A stretch of DNA of 64,000 nt from Lepidostoma basale (taxonomy: Eukaryota; Arthropoda; Insecta; Trichoptera; Lepidostomatidae): contig JAHDVF020001251.1 of NCBI GenBank assembly GCA_022606425.2, positions 1,288,501 through 1,352,500 on the forward strand, read 5' to 3'. Position numbers and translations under genes: made by a program. Below the pieces are notes generated by a model, which was not told the DNA's origin, ran no database searches, and saw nothing but the letters and a program-made list of their open reading frames with translations. Shown here one piece after another: positions 1 through 9,099 of the stretch (its first letter is position 1; every line of letters begins with the position of its first letter).

Positions 1-334
1 ATTTTACAATAATCAACCACAGATTGTTTTACCTACCAGCCGCCAGAACCAATCTGCCTCTGGTGACACCGGTAGGAAGAGCAATTAGTCTGCTGAACGC
101 GGTCTCCTCGGAGATCGACGTCTTTCATGTTAGTGAAAGTACGTTCAGGGGACAAATACTCTTGACTTTGGAAAGTATATAGTCTTCCTCATGTCGAACC
201 ATCACTAATGCGTTCCTGGTATTATGTTGTATGTGTATAATATCTTACCTGTACATAATAGATGCATCAAACATTTATGCTGTTTGTAATGTCTTTTGAG
301 TAAATAAACTGATTTGATTTGATTAGATTGATTT
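1..334 (+). mobile_element. LINE-C 3' end fragment (non-LTR retrotransposon)
   Basis: The fragment enters from the left edge. Conceptual translation gives the C-terminal end of a reverse-transcriptase polyprotein (pattern FYLPA-CRTNLPLVTPVGRA), then a short 3' UTR ending in a TTGAT-type repeat after gtcttttgagtaaataaact. The same 3' end recurs at 4712, 7400, 27172, 38650 and 47045. It is 5'-truncated and non-coding as it stands. The clade is uncertain (Jockey/CR1 group suspected). Confidence 0.75.
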
Positions 335-344
335 GAATATTTTA

Positions 345-432
345 AATAACCTGTTATTTTTATATAACAGGTTATTTGAAAATAACAGGTTATTTGAAAA
401 TAACAGGTTATTTTTAAATAACCTGTTTATTT
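345..432. repeat. Short tandem/palindromic AT repeat
   Basis: The 12-mer aataacaggtta and its reverse complement alternate several times, so the block can form nested hairpins. It abuts the tail of the LINE-C fragment. No coding potential is visible. Confidence 0.7.
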
Positions 433-980
433 GCGATAACGCAAAGCTATTAAAAGAATTCTTAAGCGGTAATAACTTTCACACGACGTACGAATATCTC
501 TAGATCCCACAACGCGGCGGAATATTGCCGACTCCCACCGCGGGGCGGCGTGTGAGCGGCGCTAACTACTAAGCGGTGGTGTATTTCAGTTTCAAGTGTT
601 CGTTTTCCGTTTTGGAAATTGTTTATTAGAATGTTGTCTTATATTATATTATAATGGAGCACCTGCCGCCCCGCTACCCCCGGCTAACCACCCCCCCACC
701 CCTGTAAGGGTTCTATGAATAAATTAACAATATATCACGCGTGTATTATGTTTCGCCCTGTGTGTCTGTTCGTAACAGGGTATTTTGAAATTCATTCGTG
801 TGTGTGCAGGTATTTTGCGGGCCTAATTATTATATTATGTGGAAAGCATCGGGAAACTACCACATCAAAAAGGCCCAAGTGGCATCCCAAGAACCAGCAA
901 AGATATTAATAAACTTTTCTGCAAACCAATCACAGGATTCAAACTTAAGAAGAAGGAATTATTTTGTATTAAAAAATATA
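433..980. other. No recognised feature
   Basis: Contains a short GC-rich patch (about 505-560) and a C-rich patch (about 664-705). I see no convincing gene, tRNA or repeat copy. Two short open frames here have no recognisable motif. Confidence 0.4.
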
Positions 981-1187
981 TTTAAATAAAACAATGTTTT
1001 TTAACTATAATACTTCCACTTTTGTCTTTATTGCGACAGCGACCGGTTTCGCCAGGCTCGCTGGCATCGACAGACTGGTGTATTGTCAAAACAACAGTCT
1101 GTCGATGCCAGCGAGCCTGGTGAAACCGGTCGCTGTCGCAATAAAGACAAAAGTGGAAGTAGTTAAAAAAACATCGTTTTATTTAAA
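981..1187. repeat. Foldback D1 (Penelope/hammerhead-like arms)
   Basis: Two arms of about 95 bp are inverted around a short spacer near 1083. Each arm carries accggtttcgcc next to a Gly-Cys-rich stem sequence. The right arm reads CTGTCGA, then a stem (gccag/ctgg), then GAAACCGGTC, which is a hammerhead layout with A6 changed to U. The open frame spanning it is an artefact of the palindrome. Relatives lie at 11235, 12211, 24722 and 32528. A shared flank continues to about 1240. Confidence 0.75.
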
Positions 1188-1221
1188 TATTATTTAAAAT
1201 GAACTTCCATCAAGAGATTTC

Positions 1222-1302
1222 AGTAAAATCATTTGATTATCTTAAAAAAATATATGTCAACGATGTAAATGGAACTAGAAATACAGGAAGACCGAGGAAG
1301 AG
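1222..1302 (+). mobile_element. LINE-A fragment (C-terminal)
   Basis: Encodes the LINE-A motif YVNDVNGTRNTGRPRKR. It is joined at its A-rich start to the D1 flank and truncated at its right by SINE-1. Confidence 0.7.
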
Positions 1303-1415
1303 ACGACCTTCATGGCAGAGTGGTAAGAGCTCTGACTTCCATACCGAAGGTTCCGGGTTCGATTCTCGGCGATGGCAGTGTGATTGTCACATTCGTTGGT
1401 CTGGTGTAGAATTCA
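1303..1415 (+). mobile_element. SINE-1 copy, 3' truncated
   Basis: The tRNA-like head has an A box (tggcagagtgg) and a B box (ggttcgattc), the internal RNA polymerase III promoter elements. The loop cttccat puts TCC at the anticodon position, suggesting tRNA-Gly ancestry. The body starts tggcagtgtgattgtcac and stops at gaattcatgtg. Confidence 0.85.
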
Positions 1416-1486
1416 TGTGTTTGTGTTTTTTATTTCGAAATGTTTCTAAGGCTTTTCACCTTCATAATCGAGAGAATTATATAAAC
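1416..1486 (-). repeat. PLE-type arm, left part of an interrupted foldback
   Basis: On the minus strand it reads aaggtg...cctt followed by GAAACATTTC, matching in inverted form the arm at 1943-2128. SINE-B copy B1 split the two. The hammerhead core is decayed. Confidence 0.55.
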
Positions 1487-1933
1487 TAACTAACCATCAC
1501 GCCGTCTCCCTGAAAGGGTAGGCAGAAATAATGAACTGTCACACTTTTACTGATGCGGCACTCCATCCTTCGCTTTTCGCCCCGCGGGAGTCGCGGTGTG
1601 ATGGGTTGCGAACCTCATCGCCACCATTAGGCATCTCCCGCGCACACTTCGATCGTCCAACACCCACAAAATAAATCTAATACAAATAATATAAAATACA
1701 ATGATATAAAATAAAATAACAAAATAAAAATAATTTAACACAAAATATTCTTTTTAGATGGTGCACATATTGACTATTTAATTTATGTTCCACAAATCCA
1801 CCAGTTTTTTAATTTAGCACATAATGTAATAACACATAATGTTTTTTTCGATGTTGCACATGTTGACATGGACGATCCGGACTTTTGTGTTTATTTAATT
1901 TATGTTACACGTACCTTTTAATTATAATTGTAT
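1487..1933 (-). mobile_element. SINE-B copy B1, near full length
   Basis: A 447 bp non-coding retroposon flanked by a perfect 10-bp target duplication TTATATAAAC (1477-1486 and 1934-1943). Its 3' end (left side here) has the TTAG tail and the hairpin-bearing end shared with LINE-A. Its 5' half is the TTTAATTTATGTTCCAC / gtgcacat region seen in the other copies. The open frame on the minus strand is not credible coding sequence. Confidence 0.85.
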
Positions 1934-1942
1934 TTATATAAA

Positions 1943-2128
1943 CATTACACCTTTATCACCGGGAGAACGATAAACAGTTTATACCGTTCTCCAGATGATG
2001 GAGGTGTAAGGCCTTTGAAACATGTCGACAAAAATAAACTCAAAAGTTGAAAAAAAATAGTTTCTTAATTCATAAAAAAATCGACATTATGGAACTCCAC
2101 AGAGTTAACGAGTCTTAAGTTTATCTGA
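1943..2128 (+). repeat. PLE-type arm with decayed hammerhead core
   Basis: Contains CAGATGA (expected CUGANGA, U4 changed), a weak stem II, then GAAACATGTC at about 2020-2029. Downstream come an A-rich spacer and atggaactccacagagttaacg, typical of this family's flank. LINE-A copy A2 interrupts it. The flank resumes at 2753. Confidence 0.6.
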
Positions 2129-2752
2129 TTAGAGAGTGGAGAGGGATATTGAAAGAAGGGTTGGGGCAGGCAACAAAGTGAATGGTGCACTTAAAGTTGT
2201 CATCGCAAACAAAAACCTATCCAAAAAAGCTAGAATGGCAGTGCACAATGGTATTCTTCTACCGACCCTTATGTATGGAAGCGAAGCATGGAACTGGCAA
2301 AGGAAGGATGAAAGTAGAATAAATGCAGTAGAAACGAGATCTCTTAGACGAATGTGTGGATATTCTGTGTATGATAGAGTGTCGAATGAAAATATAAGAA
2401 GTGAATGCGGTGCGAATGATGGTGTCATGAACAAAATAATGAAAGGATCATTAAGATGGTTTTGGACATATGGAAAGAATGAATGAAGAAAGAATGGTAA
2501 AAAAAATATATGTTAATGATGTAAATGGTACCAGAAATAGAGGAAGACCAAGGAAAACGTGGCTCGATCAAATAAATCAAATATTGAATGTCGGCCATGT
2601 GAGGAATCAGAGAAATCGACGCGCGTGCATGACACGATGTATGAATGTTGAGGAAGCGAGAGAAATATGTCAGGAAAGAAAGGTGTGGCAGTCCATTCTT
2701 TCTGCCTACCCCTTCGGGGAGACGGCGTGATGGTTAGTTAGTTAGTTAGTTT
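2129..2752 (+). mobile_element. LINE-A copy A2, 5'-truncated with target duplication
   Basis: Bounded by a perfect 14-bp duplication TTAAGTTTATCTGA (2115-2128 and 2753-2766). It encodes the polyprotein C-terminus in two frames with a one-base insertion near 2465: RVGAGNKVNGALK, LMYGSEAWNW, RSLRRMCG, then MERMNEERMVKK, GRPRKTW, NRRACMTRCMNVEEAREIC and SAYPFGETA. It ends in the C(UUCG)G hairpin at 2709-2719 and (TTAG)n. This is one of the best-preserved 3' ends in the window. Confidence 0.93.
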
Positions 2753-2835
2753 TTAAGTTTATCTGAAATTTAAAAAAAAAGTGTATTCGTTACACAACAT
2801 CGGTAAGTTAAGCTTAAGCTGTACCGTGTGAAGAA
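2753..2835 (+). repeat. Rest of the PLE-type flank interrupted by A2
   Basis: Continues the aagtttatctga sequence of the 1943-2128 element after the LINE-A insertion. The matching uninterrupted form (ttaagtttatctaaaaaa) is at 52365-52385. Confidence 0.5.
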
Positions 2836-2837
2836 TA

Positions 2838-4156
2838 CGAGGTCTGTTCAAAAAGTATCGCGAATTTTGAATTTCCGCTGGCTACGTATATTTGATTTTT
2901 GATTTTTTTGTAGCGTTATGTTGGTACTCATGTCCCTTACTTATGCTGACAAGGTCAGCCATTTTGAATGTTTAGTTAATTTTTGACAGCTGTTGTGCTT
3001 GGATGTGTTTTGGCTCGTCTTCGATTTTTGCCTATTCCAAAAAATGGATCAAAGAATCTGTATCAAATTTTGTGTGAAAAACAAAATAAGTGCGCGGACG
3101 CATTTCGAATGTTGACTGTGGCATATGGTGAAGCTACCTTGGACCAAAGCAACGTTTATCGGTGGTACAAAATGTTCTCAGAGGGCCGAGAAGATATGAA
3201 CGACAAAGAGCGTGCCGGACGCCCGAGCACGTCAACAACAGACGAAAACATTGATAAAGTGAAGAAAATAGTATTAGCCAATCGTCGAATCACCGTTAGA
3301 GAAGTTGCTGAGGACCTAAACCTATCGATTGGCTCGTGCCATTCGATTTTAACCAATGATTTGGGCATGAGTCGGGTCGCCGCGAAATTCGTGCCAAAAT
3401 TGCTCAATTTCGACCAAAAACAGCATCGCGTTAACATTGCTCAGGAGATGTTGGACTCGGTCCGTGACGACCCAAATGTGCTCAGAGGGTCATAACTGGT
3501 GACGAATCATGGGTTTATGGTTATGACGTGGAAACCAAAGCTCAATCATCCCAATGGAAGCTGCCGCATGAGCCAAGACCAAAAAAAGCGCGCCAAGTTC
3601 GGTCGAACGTGAAGGTTTTGCTCATAGTTTTCTTCGATTGCAGGGGCGTGGTGCATCGTGAGTTCTTGCCACAGGGTAGTACGGTCAATAAGGAATATTA
3701 CCTGCAAGTTATGCGCAATTTGCGCGAAGCAATCCGCCAGAAACGCCCGGATTTGTGGAAGAACAAAAACTGCCTTTTGCACCATGATAACGCCCCTGCT
3801 CACACATCGTTGCTTGTGCGCGAATATTTGGCCAAAAACAACACAGTAATGGTGCCGCAACCACCGTATTCCCCAGACCTGGCCCCCTGTGACTTTTTCC
3901 TGTTTCCAAAACTGAAGAGGCCCATGAAAGGACGATGCTACGCCACGATTGAGGAGATAAAGACGGCATCGAAGGAGGAGCTGAACAAGATCACAAAAAA
4001 TTATTTTTTAAGTGCTTCGAGGATTGGAAAAAACGTTGGCATAAATGTATTATATCCGAGGGGAATTACTTTGAAGGGGACAAAATAGATATTCATGAAT
4101 AAATAAATACTTTTTGAAAAAATATAAAATTCGCGATACTTTTTGAACAGACCTCG
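2838..4156 (+). mobile_element. mariner transposon with both terminal inverted repeats
   Basis: A 1319 bp element flanked by TA on both sides (2836-2837, 4157-4158). The ends are near-perfect inverted repeats starting CGAGGTCTGTTCAAAAAGTA, about 30 bp long. It holds one transposase gene broken by frameshifts. Ends and body are otherwise well preserved, suggesting a fairly young but dead insertion. Confidence 0.96.
3044..4102 (+). pseudogene. mariner transposase pseudogene (DD34D)
   Basis: The family performs cut-and-paste transposition in the nucleus. The N-terminal helix-turn-helix region includes FRMLTVAYGEATL, YRWYKMFSEGRED and the linker GRPSTSTTDENID. The catalytic triad is all present: D in GDESW (codon 3501), D in HHDNAPAH (3786) and D in SPDLAPCD (3891). 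There are 34 residues between the second and third, the mariner signature. The start is the ATG at 3044, as expected from family length (about 353 codons to the TAA at 4100). Three frameshifts break it: near 3087, near 3487 and near 4008. No product is expected. Confidence 0.93.
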
Positions 4157-4194
4157 TATGTATCATAATATCACGCTATTCTTTTGTGTGGCTT

Positions 4195-4452
4195 AAGTGC
4201 GGGCCACACTGATAAACAAACCGCATAAACACGTGAAATCCATAGGGATTCGTGTTTATTCAAACAGTTATCTATCTCATTCTACGCCGGGTAAAATAAT
4301 GCGAGGAAGAGAGATAAACGTACCATGTGCAACAAACAAACATGCACAACCAAACATGGTACGTTTATCTCTCTTCCTCGCATTATTTTACCCGGCGTAG
4401 AATGAGATAGAAACCCTACACAACCGATGTTTATCCACAGTGTGGCCCGCCT
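4195..4452. mobile_element. MITE-like element with a 57-bp inner palindrome
   Basis: Ends are inverted copies of gcgggccacactg. Inside, arms 4271-4327 and 4355-4411 are perfect or near-perfect inverted repeats around a 27-nt loop. Open frames on both strands are palindrome artefacts. The ends resemble those of the element at 54906-55140. Confidence 0.75.
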
Positions 4453-4711
4453 TTTAGGCTTCAACATAATCATAAGCGTAAATTATGTTGTCGGCTCAGC
4501 CCTAAGAGGGGAGGCTTTTTTGCGTAAGTAAACGCGTTGACACCTAACCCTTCTGAAAAATGTGCCCTCGACAACGGAAGCACGCAAGGCGCGGTGTGTT
4601 TATTTCACCCTCAGAGATGTATTACCGACGTATTTTTCTGTTATAATCGTTCCAGTTCTTGGAAAACTATTATAGAGCTATTACTGCCACAACGAAGGGC
4701 CCTAGTTCGAT
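4453..4711. other. No recognised feature
   Basis: AT-rich sequence between the MITE and LINE-C. Short open frames have no recognisable motif. Confidence 0.4.
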
Positions 4712-5085
4712 TTCAAATCAAATCAGTTTATTTTCTCAAAAGATATTACAAACATTTGTTATAGTTTAAGACATCTATTGAGAACGGGTAAAATATAATA
4801 AATATATAATACCAGGAACACATGAGAGATGGTTCGACGTTAGGAATACAAGATAATATCCAAAGTCCAGAGTATTTATCTTTTGAACGTACTTTCACGA
4901 ATACTTTCACGAATTGGCTACCTATCACATGTCACGAGAATCAATATAATAGCTATAAAAATAATTGTATACAATGTAATAGGGTTCAAACGACCTGTTG
5001 TATACAAAAAAATATATAATATAAATATGAATGACATCGATCTCCGAAGCGATCATGTTCAGCAGTTTGATTGCTCTCCCCACCG
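4712..5085 (-). mobile_element. LINE-C fragment interrupted by SINE-1
   Basis: Reverse complement of the LINE-C 3' end: tail atcaaatcagtttatt, then the UTR, then the VGRAIKLLNMIASEIDV-coding segment. SINE-1 sequence is inserted at about 4912-5015, next to a short duplication of actttcacgaat. Confidence 0.8.
4912..5015 (+). mobile_element. SINE-1 3' part inserted in LINE-C
   Basis: Carries the distal SINE-1 body (ggctacctatcacatgtcac, gggttcaaacgacctgttgt) and the terminal tatacaaaaaa. The tRNA-like head is missing, so it is 5'-truncated. Confidence 0.75.
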
Positions 5086-5225
5086 GCATCCCGGCGATGG
5101 TAGTGTGATAGTCACACTGTCTTTTATCTAATGTAGAATTCACGTGGCAGTAAAATGGCTATAGTTTAACAGCTACGTATCACATGCAACGAGAATCAAT
5201 AGTTAAAACGTTATATAGAGTAATT
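5086..5225 (+). mobile_element. SINE-1 body fragment
   Basis: Begins in the T arm of the tRNA-like head (cccggcgatggtagtgtgat) and runs through cacactgtct and gaattcacgtgg into a decayed tail. Confidence 0.7.
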
Positions 5226-5235
5226 CCACCGTAGT

Positions 5236-5455
5236 TGTGGCATAGTGGTACTTCCATACCGAAGGTCCCGGGTTCGATTCCTGGGGGTGGCAGTGTGATT
5301 GCCACACTGTCGTTGGTCCAGTGTAGAATTCACGTGACAATGAAATAGCGATAAATTGGCAACCTATCACATTAATGAGAATAAATATAATACCAAAAAT
5401 ATATTGTATACAGTAATTGGGTTCAAACGACCTGTCGTATACAAAGAAAAAATAG
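5236..5455 (+). mobile_element. SINE-1 copy, part of a duplicated composite
   Basis: A nearly complete copy with an internal deletion in the D and anticodon arms (tggcatagtggtacttcc). The B box is intact. It ends gacctgtcgtatacaaag. Together with the two features that follow it has an inverted counterpart at 33795-34362. Confidence 0.8.
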
Positions 5456-5605
5456 TCGAATTTTTAAAGAAGTCGAAAGAATCGACTTGCGTGTATGACT
5501 CGCTGTATGAATGTGTAGGAATCTATAGAGGTGTGTCAGGATAGAGTAGTGTGGCATTCTTTCTTCCTACCCTTTCGGGGAAACGGCGTGATGGCTTGTT
5601 GTTAA
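5456..5605 (+). mobile_element. LINE-A 3' fragment (composite part)
   Basis: Encodes a decayed form of the RACMTRCMNV...SAYPFGETA end, then a TTG-type tail (gatggcttgttgtt). Confidence 0.75.
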
Positions 5606-5845
5606 TAATAATAAATTGGATGATTTATAAAGCGCCATTTTTATGAATTAATCTACTCGTATATTTAAGAAACTTCTAAAGACTGCACTGTTCGGTCAGT
5701 CATTTCCTAGTGCGGTTTTGGAGTAATTGTTATTAAAAATAGGGGTACTTAAAATATAACTCATCAAAATAATAATAATAATAATCTAAAGTGCGCTGTA
5801 GATCCATTTTATGAATTAGTTAAAGATTAAAGTTTTAGTTATATA
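5606..5845 (-). mobile_element. LINE-L 3' tail (composite part)
   Basis: Reverse complement of the CR1/L2-like 3' end: an (ATT)n-type tail, gatttataaagcgccattt, a middle segment, then a second aataataataat and gcgctgtag block. The same arrangement is at 33795-34030 in opposite orientation. Confidence 0.7.
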
Positions 5846-5879
5846 AAAAAAGCTTCTATATTCGCCATACTTTGTGTTG

Positions 5880-6092
5880 TACTCATAGATGCTTTATTTC
5901 TATTTTTCTTTCTTTTTTATATATTATACTTTGTATATACAACACTTACATTAAAAATATACATAGACATTTTTCGGACGACCAGTCCTTCTTCACTGAA
6001 GAAGGACTGGTTGTCCGAAACATGTCTATGTATTTTTTTATGTAAGTGTTGTATGTACAAAGTATATAAAAAAGAAAAAGAGAAATAAAACA
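5880..6092. repeat. Foldback with hammerhead core
   Basis: Two arms of about 100 bp are inverted around 5995. Both carry the atacatagacat / atgtctatgt and tacttt...gtatata segments. Half-copy at 44205-44345. Confidence 0.75.
5996..6026 (+). ncRNA. Hammerhead ribozyme motif (PLE type), core intact
   Basis: CTGAAGA at 5996-6002 fits CUGANGA. Stem II GGAC/GTCC at 6004-6007 and 6013-6016 has a UGGUU loop. GAAA is at 6017-6020. Stem III is the palindrome ACATGT. The predicted cleavage site follows C6026. Stem I is weak in this copy, so activity is uncertain. Core residues seen; ribozyme function inferred. Confidence 0.62.
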
Positions 6093-6192
6093 TTTTTGTT
6101 AAGAATAAACATTTTTGTTAAGAATAAACATTTTGTTAAAAATAAACATTTCGTTAAAAATAAACATTTTGTTAAAAATAAACATTTAGGTA
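6085..6192 (+). repeat. 18-bp tandem minisatellite
   Basis: About six copies of aataaacattttgttaaa with small variations, directly beside the foldback. Confidence 0.85.
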
Positions 6193-6565
6193 AAAACAAT
6201 GTTGTTGTTGTTAATCATGAAGTATAAGGCAGAAATCGTTTTTGGCACCTAGATCAGATAGATTGGAACATACTGTATAATAGTCGTTCGGGTCAACTCT
6301 GCTAGCTATATAGTTTTAATGTCGATCTTCAGGTTATGTATACCATATATATAGACCGTCACGTGAATTAAGTTCCACTCGGTTCGGGGAACCGTTACTC
6401 CCGATATGAGGTTTACCTGCCTCTGTCGCCATGTTTGCAAGACCTTTATTGCGACTCAGTCAACAGGGCTGAGGAGCAATCTTTCAAACGGCAAATAGAC
6501 ACAAACCTCTAACCGTTTTTGGGGTATTTATATAATCTTTTATGTTATTCAGTACTAAAATATTC
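6193..6565. other. No recognised feature
   Basis: Non-repetitive as far as I can see. No gene motif. Confidence 0.4.
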
Positions 6566-7260
6566 GTTTTTAACACTCGCTTTACGGTGTTTAGTTCATC
6601 CCTTACCCGATAATTAAATACAGATTTAAAATATTCAATTTTAACACTCGCTTTACGGCGTTAAGTTCATCCTTTACCCGATAAAAAGATTTGTCGACCT
6701 TCGTGGTAGAATGGTAAGAGCTCTGACTTCCATACCGATGGTCCCGGGTTCGATTCCCAAATGGCAGTGTGATTGTCACACTGTCTTTGGTCTGGTGTAG
6801 AATTTACGTGACATGGCGTTGTACACAAGAAAAAAAGGGAGTTTTAAAACTCGCTTTGCGGTGTTAAGTTCATCCTTTATCCGATAATAATAGGCAGTTT
6901 TAACACTCGATTTACGGTATTGAGTTTATTCTTTATCCGATAATAAAATGCAGTTTTAACACTCGCTTTTCGGTGTTAAGTTCATCGTTTATCCGATGAT
7001 AAAAGGCGGTTCAAACACTCGCTTAACGGTGTTAAGTTCATCCTTTATCCGATAATAATAGGCAGTTTTAACACTCGCTTTACGGTGTTAAGTTAATCCT
7101 TTATCCGATAGTTAAAGGCGGTTTTAACACTCGCTTTACGTTGTTAAGTTCATCCTTTACCCGATACTAAAAGGCGGTTTTAACACTCGCTTTACGGTGT
7201 TAAGTTCATCTTTTACCCTCAAATAAAAGGCGGTTTTAACACTCGCTTTATGGTGCTTCT
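6566..7260 (+). repeat. 56-bp satellite array
   Basis: Units begin taacactcgctttacggtg and recur at 6845, 6901, 6957, 7013, 7069, 7125, 7181 and 7237, exactly 56 bp apart. Two more divergent units lie at 6571 and 6643 to the left. Each unit contains the inverted repeat TAACAC/GTGTTA, a 6-bp hairpin. A SINE-1 interrupts the array. No matching unit was seen elsewhere in the window. Confidence 0.95.
6693..6835 (+). mobile_element. SINE-1 copy inserted in the satellite
   Basis: The tRNA-like head is well preserved (tggtagaatggtaagagc, B box ggttcgattcc). The body is shortened after gaatttacgtgac, joining directly to ttgtacacaag and a short A tract. The insertion splits the 56-bp array between 6643 and 6845. 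Confidence 0.88.
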
Positions 7261-7399
7261 TGTACCTTTTCCTAGTCACTAGTAATTTTTCTAATGTGTT
7301 GAGGGTCTCTGCTTATTTCATCTTAACGAGGTATTCACTCCATTACCCTTCTGGTCCATCTTTTGGAAACGTTTACACGATTGTTCAAGACAGATTGAT

Positions 7400-7737
7400 C
7401 TGTCGATGCTAGCAAACCAGAGTCAGGACAGACTGTTTTATCTCCCAGCATGCAGAACCAACCTGCCTCTGGTGATGCCGGTGGGGAGAGCAATCAAACT
7501 GCTGAACATGATCGCTTCGGAGATCGATGTCTTTCATATTCGTGAAAGCACGTTCAGAAGACAAATATTCTTGACTTTGGAGAGTATCTTGTATTCCGTA
7601 ATGTCGAACCATCTCTCATGCGTTCCTGGTATTATATTTTTTTTTTATGTTTTACCTGTTCTCAATAGATGCCTTAAACTATAATTGTGGTTTGTAATAT
7701 CTTTTGAGAAAATAAAATGAGTTGATTTGATTTTGAA
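7400..7737 (+). mobile_element. LINE-C 3' end fragment
   Basis: Encodes FYLPACRTNLPLVMPVGRA and the following IKLLNMIASEIDVFHI end, then the UTR and TTGAT tail. 5'-truncated. Confidence 0.85.
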
Positions 7738-7794
7738 AGCGGCCGCTGTCGAAAATAAAGACAATAAATATAAGTACTTAACAAAAATAAACAT

Positions 7795-8292
7795 CTATTA
7801 AATATTTTTGGGAATGTATACTTATACTTGTATACGTATATTGACAAAAATATTTGTAATTATTCTGGTCAACTATTTGGCAATTAGAATGGAATAATAC
7901 TCCTGGCGACTTCTAAAACAATGCGTTTATGGGCTACAGCCTTCGCATTGTGTTAATAAGGTAGTTTGCTAAATGCTGAAAATCATTCTCCATAGATGGC
8001 GTTAGTGGGTCGGTTGTATAAGTTAATCTTTAATGTATTCACAAGTGCAACCAAATCTACATAGATGGATAATTGAAACTGACACGTGAAGATAGGTATG
8101 GATTTTGAAGTATATATACATCTTCCAAAAATTTGTCATGCATGATCATAACAAAGGTGGAATGGGGAATGTTGTAATTACATAAAGCGTGCGCTTAACC
8201 CAACCAATGACAGGTCATAAGTCCTGTAAACACCTTGAACATCCATATTCAGTTTGCGTCTTCGTCTCTATTGAGATACAATTAAACATCTT
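7795..8292 (+). repeat. Repeat-G copy G1 (about 0.5 kb, unclassified)
   Basis: Starts near a palindromic tatacttatacttgtatac segment and ends ctctattgagatacaatta. It shares catagatggcgttagtgggt, tggaatggggaatgttgta and gcgtgcgcttaacccaacca with the copies at 20700, 21828 and 50383. Non-coding. It could be a MITE or a non-autonomous Helitron. I cannot decide. Confidence 0.75.
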
Positions 8293-9095
8293 TTAATTTA
8301 ATTATTATGACGTAAGGGGTTTAATTAGTAATGGATAATTATTTTGCTGCGGGCTCAACACGCCAACCGGGAATCCACACATTCGTAGAGGCTTATTATT
8401 TTTAGTACGTCTAGATGTAACACATTGTTCTGGATTCAATTAAATTATATATCATTATTCGGGTTTCGGCTCCTGGTGGGTGCGATCAGACGATAGGCCG
8501 GGGCGAGCCTTCATCCCGAAATAAACAATCACAAAAGACCAGATAGCGGGAATTACAGCCAAACAGACGTATCTCGTATCCCGGGAATATATCAACTGAT
8601 AATTAATTCTACATCTTGCCGCCTGTGTTATTCACGCCGTTGTGACTACCGCAAATTAAATTATACAACCCAATAGAAACAATGGCAGAATAAATACTGC
8701 TCGCACACATACTAAATTGAACTACCATTAGGGTGTTTTTTTTAGAAGTTTGGTTTTTAAACTACCAACATTGTTTCTACAGACTGTCAATTTCACAGTT
8801 GACAGTTGATTTGTGGTCAGCACGTTTTGCCATTTCACCCAGTTGCTCGATAAAGGTGTCGAAAATATGTCTTTACGATTGCGCTTCATTCGAGCTAGCC
8901 GTGGCGCTCATATGCCCAAAAACATATTTAAACAACAATGGCATAAAATTATCTATTAAATAAAGCCAATATCACAGACATTAACATTATTTTAATGTGT
9001 TTTTTTTTTTTCATTTAAATCTGTATATAATCGTAAGTAGTTGTATATTTAAAAAAAAACACATTTTTATACGAGTATAAAGGGCTGAAAGGGCC
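8293..9095. other. No recognised feature
   Basis: AT-rich; the short open frame at 8733-8963 has no recognisable domain. Confidence 0.4.
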
Positions 9096-9099
9096 TGTC

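Noticed and set aside
994..1197. Open frame inside foldback D1
   Set aside because: It reads through an inverted repeat (its two halves are complementary), with no domain.
2730..2752. TTAG repeats as telomeric sequence
   Set aside because: They are short and always at LINE-A or SINE-B 3' ends, so they are retrotransposon tails.
4197..4473. Paired open frames on both strands with nearly the same protein
   Set aside because: Consequence of the 57-bp palindrome in the MITE.
6566..7260. CRISPR-like array
   Set aside because: Whole 56-bp units repeat with no unique spacers, in a eukaryotic setting: a satellite.
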